Assembly (NCBI RefSeq): GCF_001679665.1
Contig: NZ_CP013244.1
Coordinates: 2,674,980 to 2,738,979, forward strand
Reading direction: 5' to 3'
Source of the DNA: Candidatus Viadribacter manganicus
Lineage (GTDB): Bacteria; Pseudomonadota; Alphaproteobacteria; Caulobacterales; Aquidulcibacteraceae
Length of the DNA: 64,000 bases
Within the stretch, counting starts at the first letter, position 1; each line of letters begins with the position of its first letter. The notes beneath the pieces are model-generated. The model did no database searches and was not told the DNA's origin. It saw only the letters and a program-made list of their open reading frames with translations. A program made the position numbers and the translations under genes. Positions 38,375-46,876 of this stretch are shown here, one piece after another.

Positions 38375-38803
38375 TCAGCCCAGTTTGCCGCTCTCGATGT
38401 AGCTCTTCATACTTGAGAGAATGCGAGGCCAGCCATTGGAGATGCCCGGCAGTACTTTGCTATCCGGCGGGAAGCCCTCGTGGATCACCGTGAACTTTGT
38501 GCCAAGTTCGTGCTCTTCCAGTTCGTAGGTCACGCGCGAAGGCGCCTCGTCGATGCCTTCTGGCTTCAGATCGAACGTCATCACCAAGCGGTTCGGCGGA
38601 TCGATCTCCAGAACTTCGCCATCGTGGCTGAGCTTGGCTTGATCGTCCGGATACATAAACTCAACGCGTGATCCGACCTTCCAATCCGATTTCACGTAGC
38701 GCTTCCAAAATGTCTTCGTGTGCTCACCTGTGGTGATCGCGGTCCAGATCTTCTGTTTCGGCGCGCCAATATAGATGACGTACACAAACTCCGGCTTGCT
38801 CAT
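38375..38803 (-). CDS. SRPBCC (AHSA1-like) protein, third of a tandem set
   Basis: 142 residues of the START/Bet v1-like fold, a beta sheet around a ligand cavity. FVYVIYIGAPKQKIWTAITTGEHTK is the first strand and helix (in two pieces), and ISNGWPRILSSMKSYIESG is the long C-terminal helix shared by AHSA1 proteins. The ATG at 38803 overlaps the TAA of the preceding SRPBCC gene by one base; a GTG at 38812 is an alternative start. Together with its two paralogues it is under an ArsR-type regulator. Ligand unknown. Confidence 0.88.
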   Translation of the reverse strand: MSKPEFVYVIYIGAPKQKIWTAITTGEHTKTFWKRYVKSDWKVGSRVEFMYPDDQAKLSHDGEVLEIDPPNRLVMTFDLKPEGIDEAPSRVTYELEEHELGTKFTVIHEGFPPDSKVLPGISNGWPRILSSMKSYIESGKLG

Positions 38804-39261
38804 TAATCCCACCCTTCAACGTTATGATTTGGCGCCTTGTCGGCGACAGCTTTGAGTTCAATGCCGTGTTCAAGCCACGCCTTGGCGGCGCAGAGCACGA
38901 TGTTCCAACCGCTGGTGAGATCCATCGCTTCGGCGACGACATCATCGCCGCGCAAGCCGCTATTGGTGACCTCGACAAACGTACCTTTGGCGTGCTGCGA
39001 CAAGCGCAGTTCGACTAGGTTTGATTTCGGAAATGACCATTCGAACACGATGCGCGTGTCCGGCTCGATGGTCTTCACATCGATATCGTCGCCAACGCTG
39101 TACATCTCCCAGTTCCAGCGAATGCGCCTTCCAGCTTCAAGTTTTCCGCTCGATCTTGAAAACCAGAACTTCGTTGTGACCGCTGGATCGACAAATGCAT
39201 TGAACACGACGGCTACCGGCCGGCGGATCAGCATCTGCGCTTTCACGATGGGAGCGCTCAT
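38803..39261 (-). CDS. SRPBCC (AHSA1-like) protein, second of a tandem set
   Basis: 152 residues, the most divergent of the three. IRRPVAVVFNAFVDPAVTTK is the entry to the fold, WNWEMYSVGDDIDVKTIEPD is mid-sheet and LTSGWNIVLCAAKAWLEHG the C-terminal helix. Its ATG overlaps the TGA of the upstream gene (ATGA) and its stop overlaps the next start (TAATG), so the three SRPBCC genes are translationally linked. In the family such proteins bind hydrophobic ligands or act as stress-responsive cofactors of transport or catabolism. No function is assigned. Confidence 0.86.
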   Translation of the reverse strand: MSAPIVKAQMLIRRPVAVVFNAFVDPAVTTKFWFSRSSGKLEAGRRIRWNWEMYSVGDDIDVKTIEPDTRIVFEWSFPKSNLVELRLSQHAKGTFVEVTNSGLRGDDVVAEAMDLTSGWNIVLCAAKAWLEHGIELKAVADKAPNHNVEGWD

Positions 39262-39737
39262 TTCGGCGGCTCCATCTTCACGACCAACGGCTGACCGGTT
39301 TCCAGTAGGCTCTTCAGCGATGAAAGAATAATCGCCCAACCCTGCGCCCCGGCTTGGATGAATTTGCGCGGGATTGGGTAGTCGCTGTGTTGCGTCATCG
39401 TGAGTTTCACGGCATCGCCCGCTTGCTCGATCTCATATGTAATGATGGCGGGGCCGGGCTTGTCGGCCTCCTCAATCCAATCGACGCTCCAGGTGACTTG
39501 GAGCTTTTTTGGCGGATCACTGACCAACACTTCGCCGAACACATCGAGTGTGCCGTCCGGCATTACCATTTTCCAAGGTGAGCCCTGTTTCCAATCGCTT
39601 TCGACCGTGCGGCCAAAGAAGAACTTGGTCGTGAACTCACTCTTCGTGAGCGCGCCCCAGACCTTCTGCGCCGTGCTCCGAATGTAGAACACGTAGACAA
39701 GGTCAGGCGGCACAATGCGTTCGTCGCCATCATTCAT
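39258..39737 (-). CDS. SRPBCC (AHSA1-like) protein, first of a tandem set
   Basis: 159 residues. The start of the fold, LVYVFYIRSTAQKVWGALTK, and the C-terminal helix GAQGWAIILSSLKSLLETG align with the third paralogue, including the GW-IL-S-K spacing, so the two probably arose by duplication. The ATG at 39737 overlaps the end of the ArsR gene by eight bases; a GTG at 39743 is possible. It is the first structural gene of the operon. The ligand is not recognisable from the sequence. Confidence 0.88.
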   Translation of the reverse strand: MNDGDERIVPPDLVYVFYIRSTAQKVWGALTKSEFTTKFFFGRTVESDWKQGSPWKMVMPDGTLDVFGEVLVSDPPKKLQVTWSVDWIEEADKPGPAIITYEIEQAGDAVKLTMTQHSDYPIPRKFIQAGAQGWAIILSSLKSLLETGQPLVVKMEPPK

Positions 39738-40065
39738 TGTCACTCTCCAACGCCTTCTTCAGATCGAACAACGCTTCAAGGCGCGTCCGGTCGTATTTGG
39801 AGATCCAGCGTTCGCCGATCTCATGGATGGGCGCCGGGTTGAGGTAGTGCAGCTTCTCGCGACCGCGCTTCACGCTCGCCACAAGATTGGCGCTCTCCAG
39901 GATCGCCAGGTGCTTTGTCACAGCCTGGCGCGTCATGCCGCGGCCTTCGCAGAGTTCGCCGAGCGTCTGCCCATTGCGCCCATAGAGCGCGTCGAGCAGG
40001 GAGCGGCGGCTGCGGTCAGCCAGGGCCCGGAAAATGCTGTCGACGGCCTCACCTTCGGTGTCCAC
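39730..40065 (-). CDS. ArsR/SdpR-family transcriptional regulator
   Basis: 111 residues. The winged helix-turn-helix reads RALADRSRRSLLDALYGRNG (residues 13-32), then LGELCEGRGMTRQAVTKHLAIL as the recognition part, with the wing in VKRGREKLHYLNP. No ArsR metal-binding cysteine motif is present, so this is an ArsR/SdpR-type regulator lacking metal sensing. The start codon is GTG at 40065, with a G-rich AAGGCG upstream. A perfect 20-bp palindrome lies 11-30 bases before it. Regulators of this kind are often paired with AHSA1/SRPBCC genes and repress their own operon. Confidence 0.9.
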   Translation of the reverse strand: MDTEGEAVDSIFRALADRSRRSLLDALYGRNGQTLGELCEGRGMTRQAVTKHLAILESANLVASVKRGREKLHYLNPAPIHEIGERWISKYDRTRLEALFDLKKALESDNE

Positions 40066-40075
40066 GTCGCCTTAT

Positions 40076-40095
40076 ATGCAACCATATGGTTGCAT
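40076..40095. promoter_or_regulatory. 20-bp perfect palindrome, likely ArsR operator
   Basis: ATGCAACCATATGGTTGCAT reads the same on both strands. It sits 11 bases ahead of the ArsR GTG and about 135 bases ahead of the divergent FAD-protein gene. Its position and perfect symmetry fit a dimeric winged-helix repressor site, so autorepression of the ArsR-SRPBCC operon is the simplest reading. Confidence 0.75.
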
Positions 40096-40229
40096 GTCAA
40101 CATCTGCCTGTCGGAGAAACGGCTAAGCTATGCGGTATTGGATGGGCAGATTGGTGCGGGATTGGGCACAATGGAGCCTGAGGGGGTTAGTGTGACGCCA
40201 GGGCAAATCAGCGAAAAGGTCCCCAAGCG

Positions 40230-41555
40230 ATGACGCGTAAGCACGTCGTCGTCATCGGCGCTGGGTTTTCCGGCGTGGCCGCGGCAGCCGCTATTACACG
40301 CCGCAAGTCCGCGCGCGTGACGCTCATCGGCCGCGATGGCTTCGGCCCGGGTCTCGCTTACTCGACCAAAGACAAGTCTCATCTGCTGAATGTCCGCGCG
40401 TCAAACATGAGCGCGTACGCCGATAAGCCCCACGACTTCGCCGACTGGCTGAAATCTAAAACCGGCGCCGCGCCGACGACTTTCGCGGCGCGCGGCCAAT
40501 TCGGCGACTATGTTAGGAGCGTCCTGAAACGCGCGCAACGTACGGCGATGTTCGGCGCTGGTATGAAACGCATTCGTGGTGACGCGGTCGCGTGCCGCGC
40601 CGGCTCGGGCTGGTGGCGCGTTGAACTTAATTGCGGCAAATCCATCGAAGCCAACGCGATCGTGCTCGCCTTGGGCAATCAGTCGGTTTCGCAACCGGGT
40701 GTGTTCGCGGACGCCAATATCGCGATGCTCAATCCGTGGGATGCGGACAAAATCCGCCGCATCGGCAAAGGCGACGTGCTGCTCTTGGGCGCGGGGCTCA
40801 CCATGATCGATGCCGCGCTTTCGCTTGCGGAGCGCTCGCGCACACGGACTATCTATGCGCTTTCGCGCCGCGGACAGACGCCGCGCATGCATCTCGATCC
40901 GCCGCAACCGCCGCCATCGACGCCTCTCGAATTGCCGCCGCGCCTTAGTCAGGCTCTGCACGAGTTTCGTCGTGAAGTGCGCGCCATGGCAGAGCGCGGT
41001 GAGCCTTGGCAGTTGGCTGTAGATCGCATGCGCAGCGCAACGCCAACCCTATGGCGCGCTCTCTCAATCCAGGATCAGCGCCGGTTTTTGCGGCATTTGC
41101 GCGTTTGGTGGGATGTCCATCGTCACCGCGCCGCACCTGAAATCTTTGCGCGCGCCCAAGAGTTACAGGCCTCCGGAAAGCTTCGCGTTCTCGCTGGCGA
41201 AGTGGTGTCCGCCGAAAAATCGGGCAAGCTTTACGAGGTCTTCCATCGCCAGCGGGGTAGCCTTGCGCGCCATCGCCTGGAGGTCGCTGCGGTCATCAAC
41301 TGCACCGGCTCGAACATGGATTTTACGCGCTCCAACGACCCGCTGATTGAGCAATTGCTCGCCGAGGGCCTCGCCCGCGCACACCCAACCGGTATCGGCT
41401 TCGATCTCGACGACAACGCTCGTGTGATCGATGCGCGTGGTCAGGCCCAGGCCAGCGTTTACGCCATCGGTCCCGTAAGCCAGGGCGCCTTTTGGGAATC
41501 CACGGCCGTACCAGAGATCCGCGTCCGCGCCGCCGCCATCGCGGCGCTGTTCTAA
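40230..41555 (+). CDS. FAD/NAD(P)-binding protein (NAD_binding_9-type)
   Basis: 441 residues, cytoplasmic. The N-terminal dinucleotide motif is VVVIGAGFSGVAAAAAITRR, followed by FGPGLAYSTKDKSHLLNVRA, which is characteristic of the group annotated as FAD/NAD(P)-binding or FAD-NAD(P)-binding proteins (PF13454). A second motif, GDVLLLGAGLTMIDAALSLA, and the C-terminal VYAIGPVSQGAFWESTAVPEI are also present. Catalytic activity is not established in this group. ATG at 40230 with AAGG upstream. It is divergent from the ArsR operon and could share the palindrome. Confidence 0.88.
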   Translation: MTRKHVVVIGAGFSGVAAAAAITRRKSARVTLIGRDGFGPGLAYSTKDKSHLLNVRASNMSAYADKPHDFADWLKSKTGAAPTTFAARGQFGDYVRSVLKRAQRTAMFGAGMKRIRGDAVACRAGSGWWRVELNCGKSIEANAIVLALGNQSVSQPGVFADANIAMLNPWDADKIRRIGKGDVLLLGAGLTMIDAALSLAERSRTRTIYALSRRGQTPRMHLDPPQPPPSTPLELPPRLSQALHEFRREVRAMAERGEPWQLAVDRMRSATPTLWRALSIQDQRRFLRHLRVWWDVHRHRAAPEIFARAQELQASGKLRVLAGEVVSAEKSGKLYEVFHRQRGSLARHRLEVAAVINCTGSNMDFTRSNDPLIEQLLAEGLARAHPTGIGFDLDDNARVIDARGQAQASVYAIGPVSQGAFWESTAVPEIRVRAAAIAALF

Positions 41556-41585
41556 CTTGTCGCGCCTTCGTGTATCGCATGTGCC

Positions 41586-42044
41586 ATGAGTGACGAGCCC
41601 AGCAGCGGCCGCTTCGATGGTCGTATCCATCAATTGCCGGTGCGGATCTATTACGAAGACACCGACTTCAGCGGCGTTGTCTATCACGCCAATTATCTGC
41701 GCTATTTCGAGCGGGGCAGGAGTGACTTCCTGCGCGCCGCCGGCATTCACCATAATGAACTCGCCGCCGCTGCAGAGCCCACCGCTTTCGCCGTCAACAA
41801 GATGGAGCTCGATTTTCTCCGTCCCGCGCGGATCGACGATGCGCTCGTGGTAAAAACCGCGTTCGAAACGATGCGCGGCCCCCGCATCTTCATTTCGCAG
41901 GCAATCGAAAAATTCGACGAAACCCTGGTCACCTTGAAGGTCCAGGTCTGTTGCATAAGCCTCACGGGCCGCGCCAAGAAACCGCCCGGAGTGCTTTTGG
42001 AACGGCTTAAACCATTTCTAGAGCCCTCGGCGTCCAGCTTTTGA
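41586..42044 (+). CDS. ybgC: Tol-Pal-associated acyl-CoA thioesterase YbgC
   Basis: 152 residues of the 4-hydroxybenzoyl-CoA thioesterase hotdog type. The catalytic segment is YYEDTDFSGVVYHANYLRYF, with Asp in TDFSG, and the helix start is ERGRSDFLRAAG. YbgC hydrolyses short-chain acyl-CoAs and lies at the head of the tol operon across proteobacteria. The ATG at 41586 and the stop 25 bases before tolQ fit one transcript. It marks the start of the uninterrupted Tol-Pal-tilS-ftsH array. Confidence 0.95.
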   Translation: MSDEPSSGRFDGRIHQLPVRIYYEDTDFSGVVYHANYLRYFERGRSDFLRAAGIHHNELAAAAEPTAFAVNKMELDFLRPARIDDALVVKTAFETMRGPRIFISQAIEKFDETLVTLKVQVCCISLTGRAKKPPGVLLERLKPFLEPSASSF

Positions 42045-42068
42045 CAAACTCATACGGCTCTAGACCGT

Positions 42069-42800
42069 ATGGGGAACGCGGCTGAAACGATGGCCGCGAA
42101 AGCGGGAGCGAGCATGGAATCCGGCGCAGAGCAGATCACAGTATTGACCCTCTTTCTCCAGGCCGATCCGGTCGTGAAGGGCGTCATGCTGATTTTGGCT
42201 GTGGCCTCGGTGTGGTCATGGGCGATCGCAGTCGAAAAGTGGATGCAGTTCGGCGACCTCGAACAGAATGCGCGCCGCTTCGAGCGTGAGTTCTGGTCAG
42301 GCCGTTCACTCGATGAATTGGAAGATCGCAGCGACAAGCCCCGCGATGCTCTCGCGCGCGTCTACGCCGCCGCCTCGCGTGAGTGGCGTGAAGCGCGCCG
42401 CACCGGCACGGCGGGGGAGAATGCTCAGCTCATGCTCGATCGCGTTGATCGTCTGATGCAGGCGCAGGTCTCTCGCGAACTGGGCCGCGCCTCGCGCAAC
42501 ATGGGCGTCCTCGCGACCGTTGCGGCCTCGGCGCCGTTTATCGGTCTCTTCGGCACGGTGTGGGGCATCATGAACGCCTTCACCAACATCGCCGCGCAAC
42601 AGCAAACCAATCTCGCTGTCGTCGCGCCCGGCATCGCCGAAGCTCTGTTCGCCACCGCACTCGGTCTCGTCGCCGCCATCCCGGCAGTTATCTTCTACAA
42701 CAAGTTCAACGGCGATCTCGAACGCTTCGGCGATCGGCTTGAAACCTTCAGCGATGAAGTCGCTGCGCGTCTGTCGCGCCGCCTCAGCGAGCGCGGCTAA
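42069..42800 (+). CDS. tolQ: Tol-Pal system proton-channel subunit TolQ
   Basis: 243 residues with three membrane helices: one near 35-55 ([20 protein letters not shown]) and two in the C-terminal half (about 135-155 and 180-205), and a large cytoplasmic loop between. [23 protein letters not shown] (two pieces) is the TolQ/ExbB/MotA signature. TolQ and TolR use proton flow to energise TolA at the division site. Several in-frame ATGs occur near the start. The stop overlaps the tolR ATG (TAATG). Confidence 0.95.
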   Translation: MGNAAETMAAKAGASMESGAEQITVLTLFLQADPVVKGVMLILAVASVWSWAIAVEKWMQFGDLEQNARRFEREFWSGRSLDELEDRSDKPRDALARVYAAASREWREARRTGTAGENAQLMLDRVDRLMQAQVSRELGRASRNMGVLATVAASAPFIGLFGTVWGIMNAFTNIAAQQQTNLAVVAPGIAEALFATALGLVAAIPAVIFYNKFNGDLERFGDRLETFSDEVAARLSRRLSERG

Positions 42801-43267
42801 TGGCGGGCGGGCTTGCCGCTTCCTCACGCCGCCGCGGACGTGGATCGCGACGTGGACGCCTGAGTGAGATCAACGTCACACCATTTGTGGACGTCATGCT
42901 GGTGCTGTTGATCGTGTTCATGGTCACCGCGCCGTTGCTCACGGTCGGTGTTCCAGTCGAGTTGCCACGCACCGACGCCAAGCAGCTCGAAAGCGAAACT
43001 GATCCGCTCTCGATCACGATCCGCGAAGACGGCACCATCTATGTGCAGGAAACCGTGGTGACGCCGGACGAGCTGGTTGCGCAAATGCGCGCCATTTCGC
43101 GCGAAGGCTACGATCGGCGCGTTTTCATTCGCGCCGACGCTACTGCCGATTACGGCATGGTCGCGGACGTCATGGCCCGCTTGTCCTCATCGGGTTTCCA
43201 AAATCTCGGTCTTGTGACGGATACGCGCGATGGCCCCCGCCGGGCTGACACCCAGCGCGAGCAGTGA
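42800..43267 (+). CDS. tolR: Tol-Pal system subunit TolR
   Basis: 155 residues. A cytoplasmic arginine-rich N-terminus (RRRGRGSRRGRL) leads to the single membrane helix with the functional Asp: INVTPFVDVMLVLLIVFMVT. The periplasmic domain follows (about 48-150). TolR is the ExbD/TolR-type partner of TolQ. ATG at 42800 overlaps the tolQ stop by one base. The basic N-terminal tail is longer than in E. coli TolR. Confidence 0.95.
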   Translation: MAGGLAASSRRRGRGSRRGRLSEINVTPFVDVMLVLLIVFMVTAPLLTVGVPVELPRTDAKQLESETDPLSITIREDGTIYVQETVVTPDELVAQMRAISREGYDRRVFIRADATADYGMVADVMARLSSSGFQNLGLVTDTRDGPRRADTQREQ

Positions 43268-43268
43268 C

Positions 43269-43991
43269 ATGCGCGCCGGTTGGGTCGTTTCCGCAATAGG
43301 GCACGTCGGCTTCGTCGTCTTGACGATGCTCGCGTGGGAAACGCGCTCAACAATCTTGCCTTCATCGGGCACCGTCGTGCCGGTCGAGATTGTCGATGTT
43401 GCGGCAGAATCGAACGTGCGTGCGCTTGCCCGCGATGTGCCCGATGAAGAAGTTTCGGGATCTGAGGCGCCGCCATCGGAAGAGCAGGAGGCGCCTTCTT
43501 TGACGCCTGAACCCGCGCCACGCCGTCCGCGCCAGCCGCAAGAAGAGTTCAACGTCGGCGCAACGCAGGACTTGCTGAACCGCGACGCCGAGCAGCGCCG
43601 TCGCCGTGAGCACGGCGAGACCTCCGATCGCGATCAAATCGGCGGCGGCCTTGGCACGGCAGAGCGCGTCGCGTTGGAAGATCGGGTCTCAGCGCTCACA
43701 CAGCGCGCCATGTTGCGCTGCTGGCGCATGCCGGCGGATTTGCCCGATCCCGAGCGCTTGGTGGTGACCTTGTCGTTCGAACTCGATCGCAACGGCAACC
43801 TTCGTGGTCAGCCGCGCGTTGTGTCGCCCACCAATACGACGTTCGATCCGCACATGCGCGCCGCCGTCGAGGCGGCGTTGCGCGCGGTCAGATCATGCAA
43901 CTTTTCGTTTTTTCCGGAAGATCCCGCTGTCGGCCCTCATTACGACGCGTGGGATGAATTAGACTATACGTTCAGAGTTCAAGCGCCTTAA
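43269..43991 (+). CDS. tolA: Tol-Pal system protein TolA (short form)
   Basis: 240 residues. A membrane anchor near the N-terminus ([19 protein letters not shown]) is followed by a short acidic and proline-rich linker (about 50-110) and a C-terminal domain of the TonB/TolA type (about 125-240, with [19 protein letters not shown] and [18 protein letters not shown]). It reaches across the periplasm to Pal and TolB. The long helical domain II of E. coli TolA is almost absent here, giving a much shorter protein. ATG at 43269 is one base after the tolR stop; the longer frame overlaps tolR. Confidence 0.88.
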   Translation: MRAGWVVSAIGHVGFVVLTMLAWETRSTILPSSGTVVPVEIVDVAAESNVRALARDVPDEEVSGSEAPPSEEQEAPSLTPEPAPRRPRQPQEEFNVGATQDLLNRDAEQRRRREHGETSDRDQIGGGLGTAERVALEDRVSALTQRAMLRCWRMPADLPDPERLVVTLSFELDRNGNLRGQPRVVSPTNTTFDPHMRAAVEAALRAVRSCNFSFFPEDPAVGPHYDAWDELDYTFRVQAP

Positions 43992-44001
43992 GGAAATGCC
44001 G

Positions 44002-45336
44002 ATGCGTCTCATCAGAATGATCGTGCTGGCGGTGGTATCGTCGATCCTGTGCATGGCGGCGCCCGCCTTCGCACAACAGCCAACGCAGGCCATCGGCCGT
44101 GTCCACGTCGACATCACCCAGGGCCACTTGAACCCGACGCCCGTGGCCGTCATCGACTTTCTCGGCGCCAACGCCGCCGCGCAGCAAGTCGGTCGCGATA
44201 TTTCCGGCGTGATCCGCGCCGACCTCGAGCGCTCAGGTCTCTTCCGCTCCATCGGGACCGACGCCTTCATCGAGCGCATTCAAGCACTCGAAGTGCCGCC
44301 GCGTTTCGCCGATTGGAAAATCATCGACGCGCAAGCACTCGCCGTCGGCGAAGTGCAAGCACTGCCGGATGGCCGCATCCGCGTCGTCTTTCGTCTTTGG
44401 GACGTGTTTGGCGAAGCGCAGATGACGGCGTTCCAGATCGATCGCACGCCAGACGGCTGGCGCCGCATCGCGCACCGCATTGCCGACCAGATCTATGAAC
44501 AGCTCACTGGCGAGCGCGGCTATTTCGATACCCAAATCCTCTTCGTGTCGGAGAGCGGCCCGCGCACGCGCCGCATCAAGCGGCTGATGATCATGGATCA
44601 GGACGGCGCCAATCCGAGCTTCCTCACCGGCCCTGACGCCATGGTGCTGACGCCGCGCTTTGCGCCAAACACGCGCATTCTCACCTATATGAGCTTCGAA
44701 ACCGGCGCGCCGCGCGTCTTCCTCTACAATCTGAACACCAACCGCCGCGAAGTCTTGGGTGACTTCCCCGGCATGACCTTTGCGCCACGTTTCCGTCCCG
44801 ATGGAAACGGCATCGTGTTCACGCTCGATATGAACGGCAATTCCGAGATCTTCTCGATGGATCTCGGTACGCGCGCGCGTCAGCGTCTAACTAATCAGCC
44901 CGCGATCGACACATCGCCCAGCTATTCGCCTGACGGTGCGCAGATCGTCTTCAACTCGGATCGCGGCGGCTCTCCCCAGCTCTACGTGATGAACGCCGAC
45001 GGCTCGGGCCAACGCCGCATCAGCTTCGGAGAAGGCCGTTACTCGACGCCGGTTTGGTCGCCGCGCGGCGATCTCATCGCGTTCACGCGTCAAAGCGGCG
45101 GCCGCTTCGCGATCGGCGTCATGCGCCCGGATGGGAGCGGTGAACGGATTTTAACCGAGAGCTATCTCGATGAGTCACCGACCTGGTCACCAAACGGTCG
45201 TGTCATTATGTTCTTCCGCGAAGGTCGCGGCGAGGGTCCACAATTGTGGTCTGTTGACCTAACCGGGCGAAATTTACGCCGGATCCCAACGCAAACTGAC
45301 GCGTCTGATCCGGCGTGGTCGCCCTTACTGCCATGA
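44002..45336 (+). CDS. tolB: Tol-Pal system beta-propeller protein TolB
   Basis: 444 residues, periplasmic. A signal peptide ([20 protein letters not shown]) leads to the N-terminal alpha/beta domain and a six-bladed propeller whose blades repeat patterns such as [30 protein letters not shown] and [13 protein letters not shown]. TolB binds Pal, TolA and Lpp-like lipoproteins. The ATG at 44002 is chosen because AAGGAA is seven bases ahead of it; the ATG at 43996 is too close to that site. It starts 10 bases after the tolA stop. Confidence 0.95.
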   Translation: MRLIRMIVLAVVSSILCMAAPAFAQQPTQAIGRVHVDITQGHLNPTPVAVIDFLGANAAAQQVGRDISGVIRADLERSGLFRSIGTDAFIERIQALEVPPRFADWKIIDAQALAVGEVQALPDGRIRVVFRLWDVFGEAQMTAFQIDRTPDGWRRIAHRIADQIYEQLTGERGYFDTQILFVSESGPRTRRIKRLMIMDQDGANPSFLTGPDAMVLTPRFAPNTRILTYMSFETGAPRVFLYNLNTNRREVLGDFPGMTFAPRFRPDGNGIVFTLDMNGNSEIFSMDLGTRARQRLTNQPAIDTSPSYSPDGAQIVFNSDRGGSPQLYVMNADGSGQRRISFGEGRYSTPVWSPRGDLIAFTRQSGGRFAIGVMRPDGSGERILTESYLDESPTWSPNGRVIMFFREGRGEGPQLWSVDLTGRNLRRIPTQTDASDPAWSPLLP

Positions 45337-45386
45337 CCGGAACATGATTGTCGGCTAGGAACCGGCTCTGTAAGGTTTGCATTCTT

Positions 45387-45399
45387 GTACCGGGGGTAC
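45387..45399. repeat. 13-bp inverted repeat between tolB and pal
   Basis: GTACC (45387-45391) and GGTAC (45395-45399) flank GGG in the 106-base gap before pal. It may mark a regulatory or processing site for separate pal expression; it lacks a T-run. Too short for a firm call. Confidence 0.3.
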
Positions 45400-45442
45400 G
45401 GCGACCGCCGAATGCGCCGCTCACTAGGGGAGAATTGTCCTA

Positions 45443-45943
45443 ATGCGTAATACCGTTCTTGCATTGGCCGCTGTGGCCACACTGGCCGCGTGCGCAAGCC
45501 GCCCTGAGCCGACGCCGACTGGTCCTACTGGTCCGACCACACCGCCGGTCACTCAACCATCTGGTCCAACCCCGGGCTCAGTTGAAGATTTCCGCGTCTC
45601 CGTCGGCGACCGCGTTTTCTTCGGCTACGATCGTTTCGATCTTTCCGCAGAAGCCCGCTCGGTGCTTGAGCGCCAAGCTGCTTGGCTGCGTCAATATCCG
45701 AACGTCCGTATCCTCGTCGCCGGCAACTGCGATGAGCGCGGCACCCGCGAATACAATCTCGCACTCGGCGCCCGCCGCGCTGCTGCCGCCCGCGATTATC
45801 TGGTGTCGCTCGGCATCGCACAGAACCGTGTTGAAACCGTCTCGTACGGCAAAGAGCGCCCGCTCGATGCACGCGTGAACGAGGAAGCTTGGAGTGTGAA
45901 CAGAAACGCACACACCAACATCGTTAGCGGCGCTGTCTCGTAA
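45443..45943 (+). CDS. pal: Peptidoglycan-associated lipoprotein Pal
   Basis: 166 residues. The signal peptide ends in the lipobox TLAACAS, giving N-terminal lipidation. After a Pro/Thr-rich spacer, the OmpA-like domain (about 50-160) binds peptidoglycan through GNCDERGTREYNLALGARRA. Pal tethers the outer membrane to the wall and is released by TolB. GGGGAGAA upstream of the ATG at 45443 is a good ribosome site. Fits its place after tolB. Confidence 0.96.
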   Translation: MRNTVLALAAVATLAACASRPEPTPTGPTGPTTPPVTQPSGPTPGSVEDFRVSVGDRVFFGYDRFDLSAEARSVLERQAAWLRQYPNVRILVAGNCDERGTREYNLALGARRAAAARDYLVSLGIAQNRVETVSYGKERPLDARVNEEAWSVNRNAHTNIVSGAVS

Positions 45944-45985
45944 GCGTCAAAATTTGGCCCGAACGCGGGGACTAGGAACTCTCCC

Positions 45986-46867
45986 ATGACCCAACGTTTG
46001 GCCTTCAATCAGGCAACAACCCGGCTCGCGGCGATTTTCGCTGCGGCCGGGCTTCTGTTTTCCGCGCCGGCCCTAGCGCAAACGCGTTTGCCGCCGCCGC
46101 AGCAAATCGGCTCCGCCGAAGAGCGTCAGGATCGCATTGAGGAACTGCAACAGCAGCTGACCGAAGCGACCGCCGAGAACGAGCGTCTGCAGTACGAAAT
46201 CAACCAGCGCGATCGCGAAATTCAGCGTCTGCGCAGCATGGTTGGCGAACTCGCGGGGGTGAACCAATCGCTCACGTCGCCGCCCGCAGAAGCGACTGCG
46301 CCCGCAACCGGCGCCGCGCCGCCAACCTCGCCGCGAGCTGATGCCGGCCCGGCGCCGACCGGGCTGAATTCCGCGCAACAAGCCAACACCGGCACGCTCG
46401 GCGCCATACCCGCTGGCGCTTCGACACCGCCGCCAGCCCCAACGGCGCCGGCCCCCACCGCCGACGAGCTATACGCGCACGGCCAATCGCTTCTCGCCGC
46501 CGGCCGCTATCCCGAGGCTGAAGTCGCGTTTTCCGATTTCCTCGAACGCTTCCCCAACGTGGTGCAGACGCCGAACGCACGCTTCTGGTATGCCTTCACG
46601 CTGTTGGCGCGGAATAATTATAGCGATGCCGCTTCGAGCTTTGCTCAATACCTTCAGCGCACCCCCCAAGGTCCGCGTGCGCCCGAAGCGCAGGTGCGCC
46701 TTGGCATGGCGCTCGCCGGCATGGCCCATGATGGCTCCAACGACGCCGCCGAGCTTCGCCAGGCCTGCGGCGCATTCTCCTCACTCACCGCGCGCTATCC
46801 TCAAGCGCCGCGCAACGTCCGTGACCTCGCCACCCGCGAAGCGCGCGCCGCGAACTGCCCCGCCTAA
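45986..46867 (+). CDS. cpoB: Cell-division coordinator CpoB (YbgF)
   Basis: 293 residues, periplasmic. Signal peptide (about 1-31, FAAAGLLFSAPALAQ), a coiled-coil trimer segment (about 45-85, EERQDRIEELQQQL), an Ala/Pro/Thr-rich linker (about 90-155) and a C-terminal TPR domain (about 158-290, ELYAHGQSLLAAGRYPEAEV and beyond). CpoB links Tol-Pal to peptidoglycan synthesis at the septum. The gap of 42 bases after pal and 9 bases before tilS supports one operon. Confidence 0.93.
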   Translation: MTQRLAFNQATTRLAAIFAAAGLLFSAPALAQTRLPPPQQIGSAEERQDRIEELQQQLTEATAENERLQYEINQRDREIQRLRSMVGELAGVNQSLTSPPAEATAPATGAAPPTSPRADAGPAPTGLNSAQQANTGTLGAIPAGASTPPPAPTAPAPTADELYAHGQSLLAAGRYPEAEVAFSDFLERFPNVVQTPNARFWYAFTLLARNNYSDAASSFAQYLQRTPQGPRAPEAQVRLGMALAGMAHDGSNDAAELRQACGAFSSLTARYPQAPRNVRDLATREARAANCPA

Positions 46868-46876
46868 GCTCGTCTC

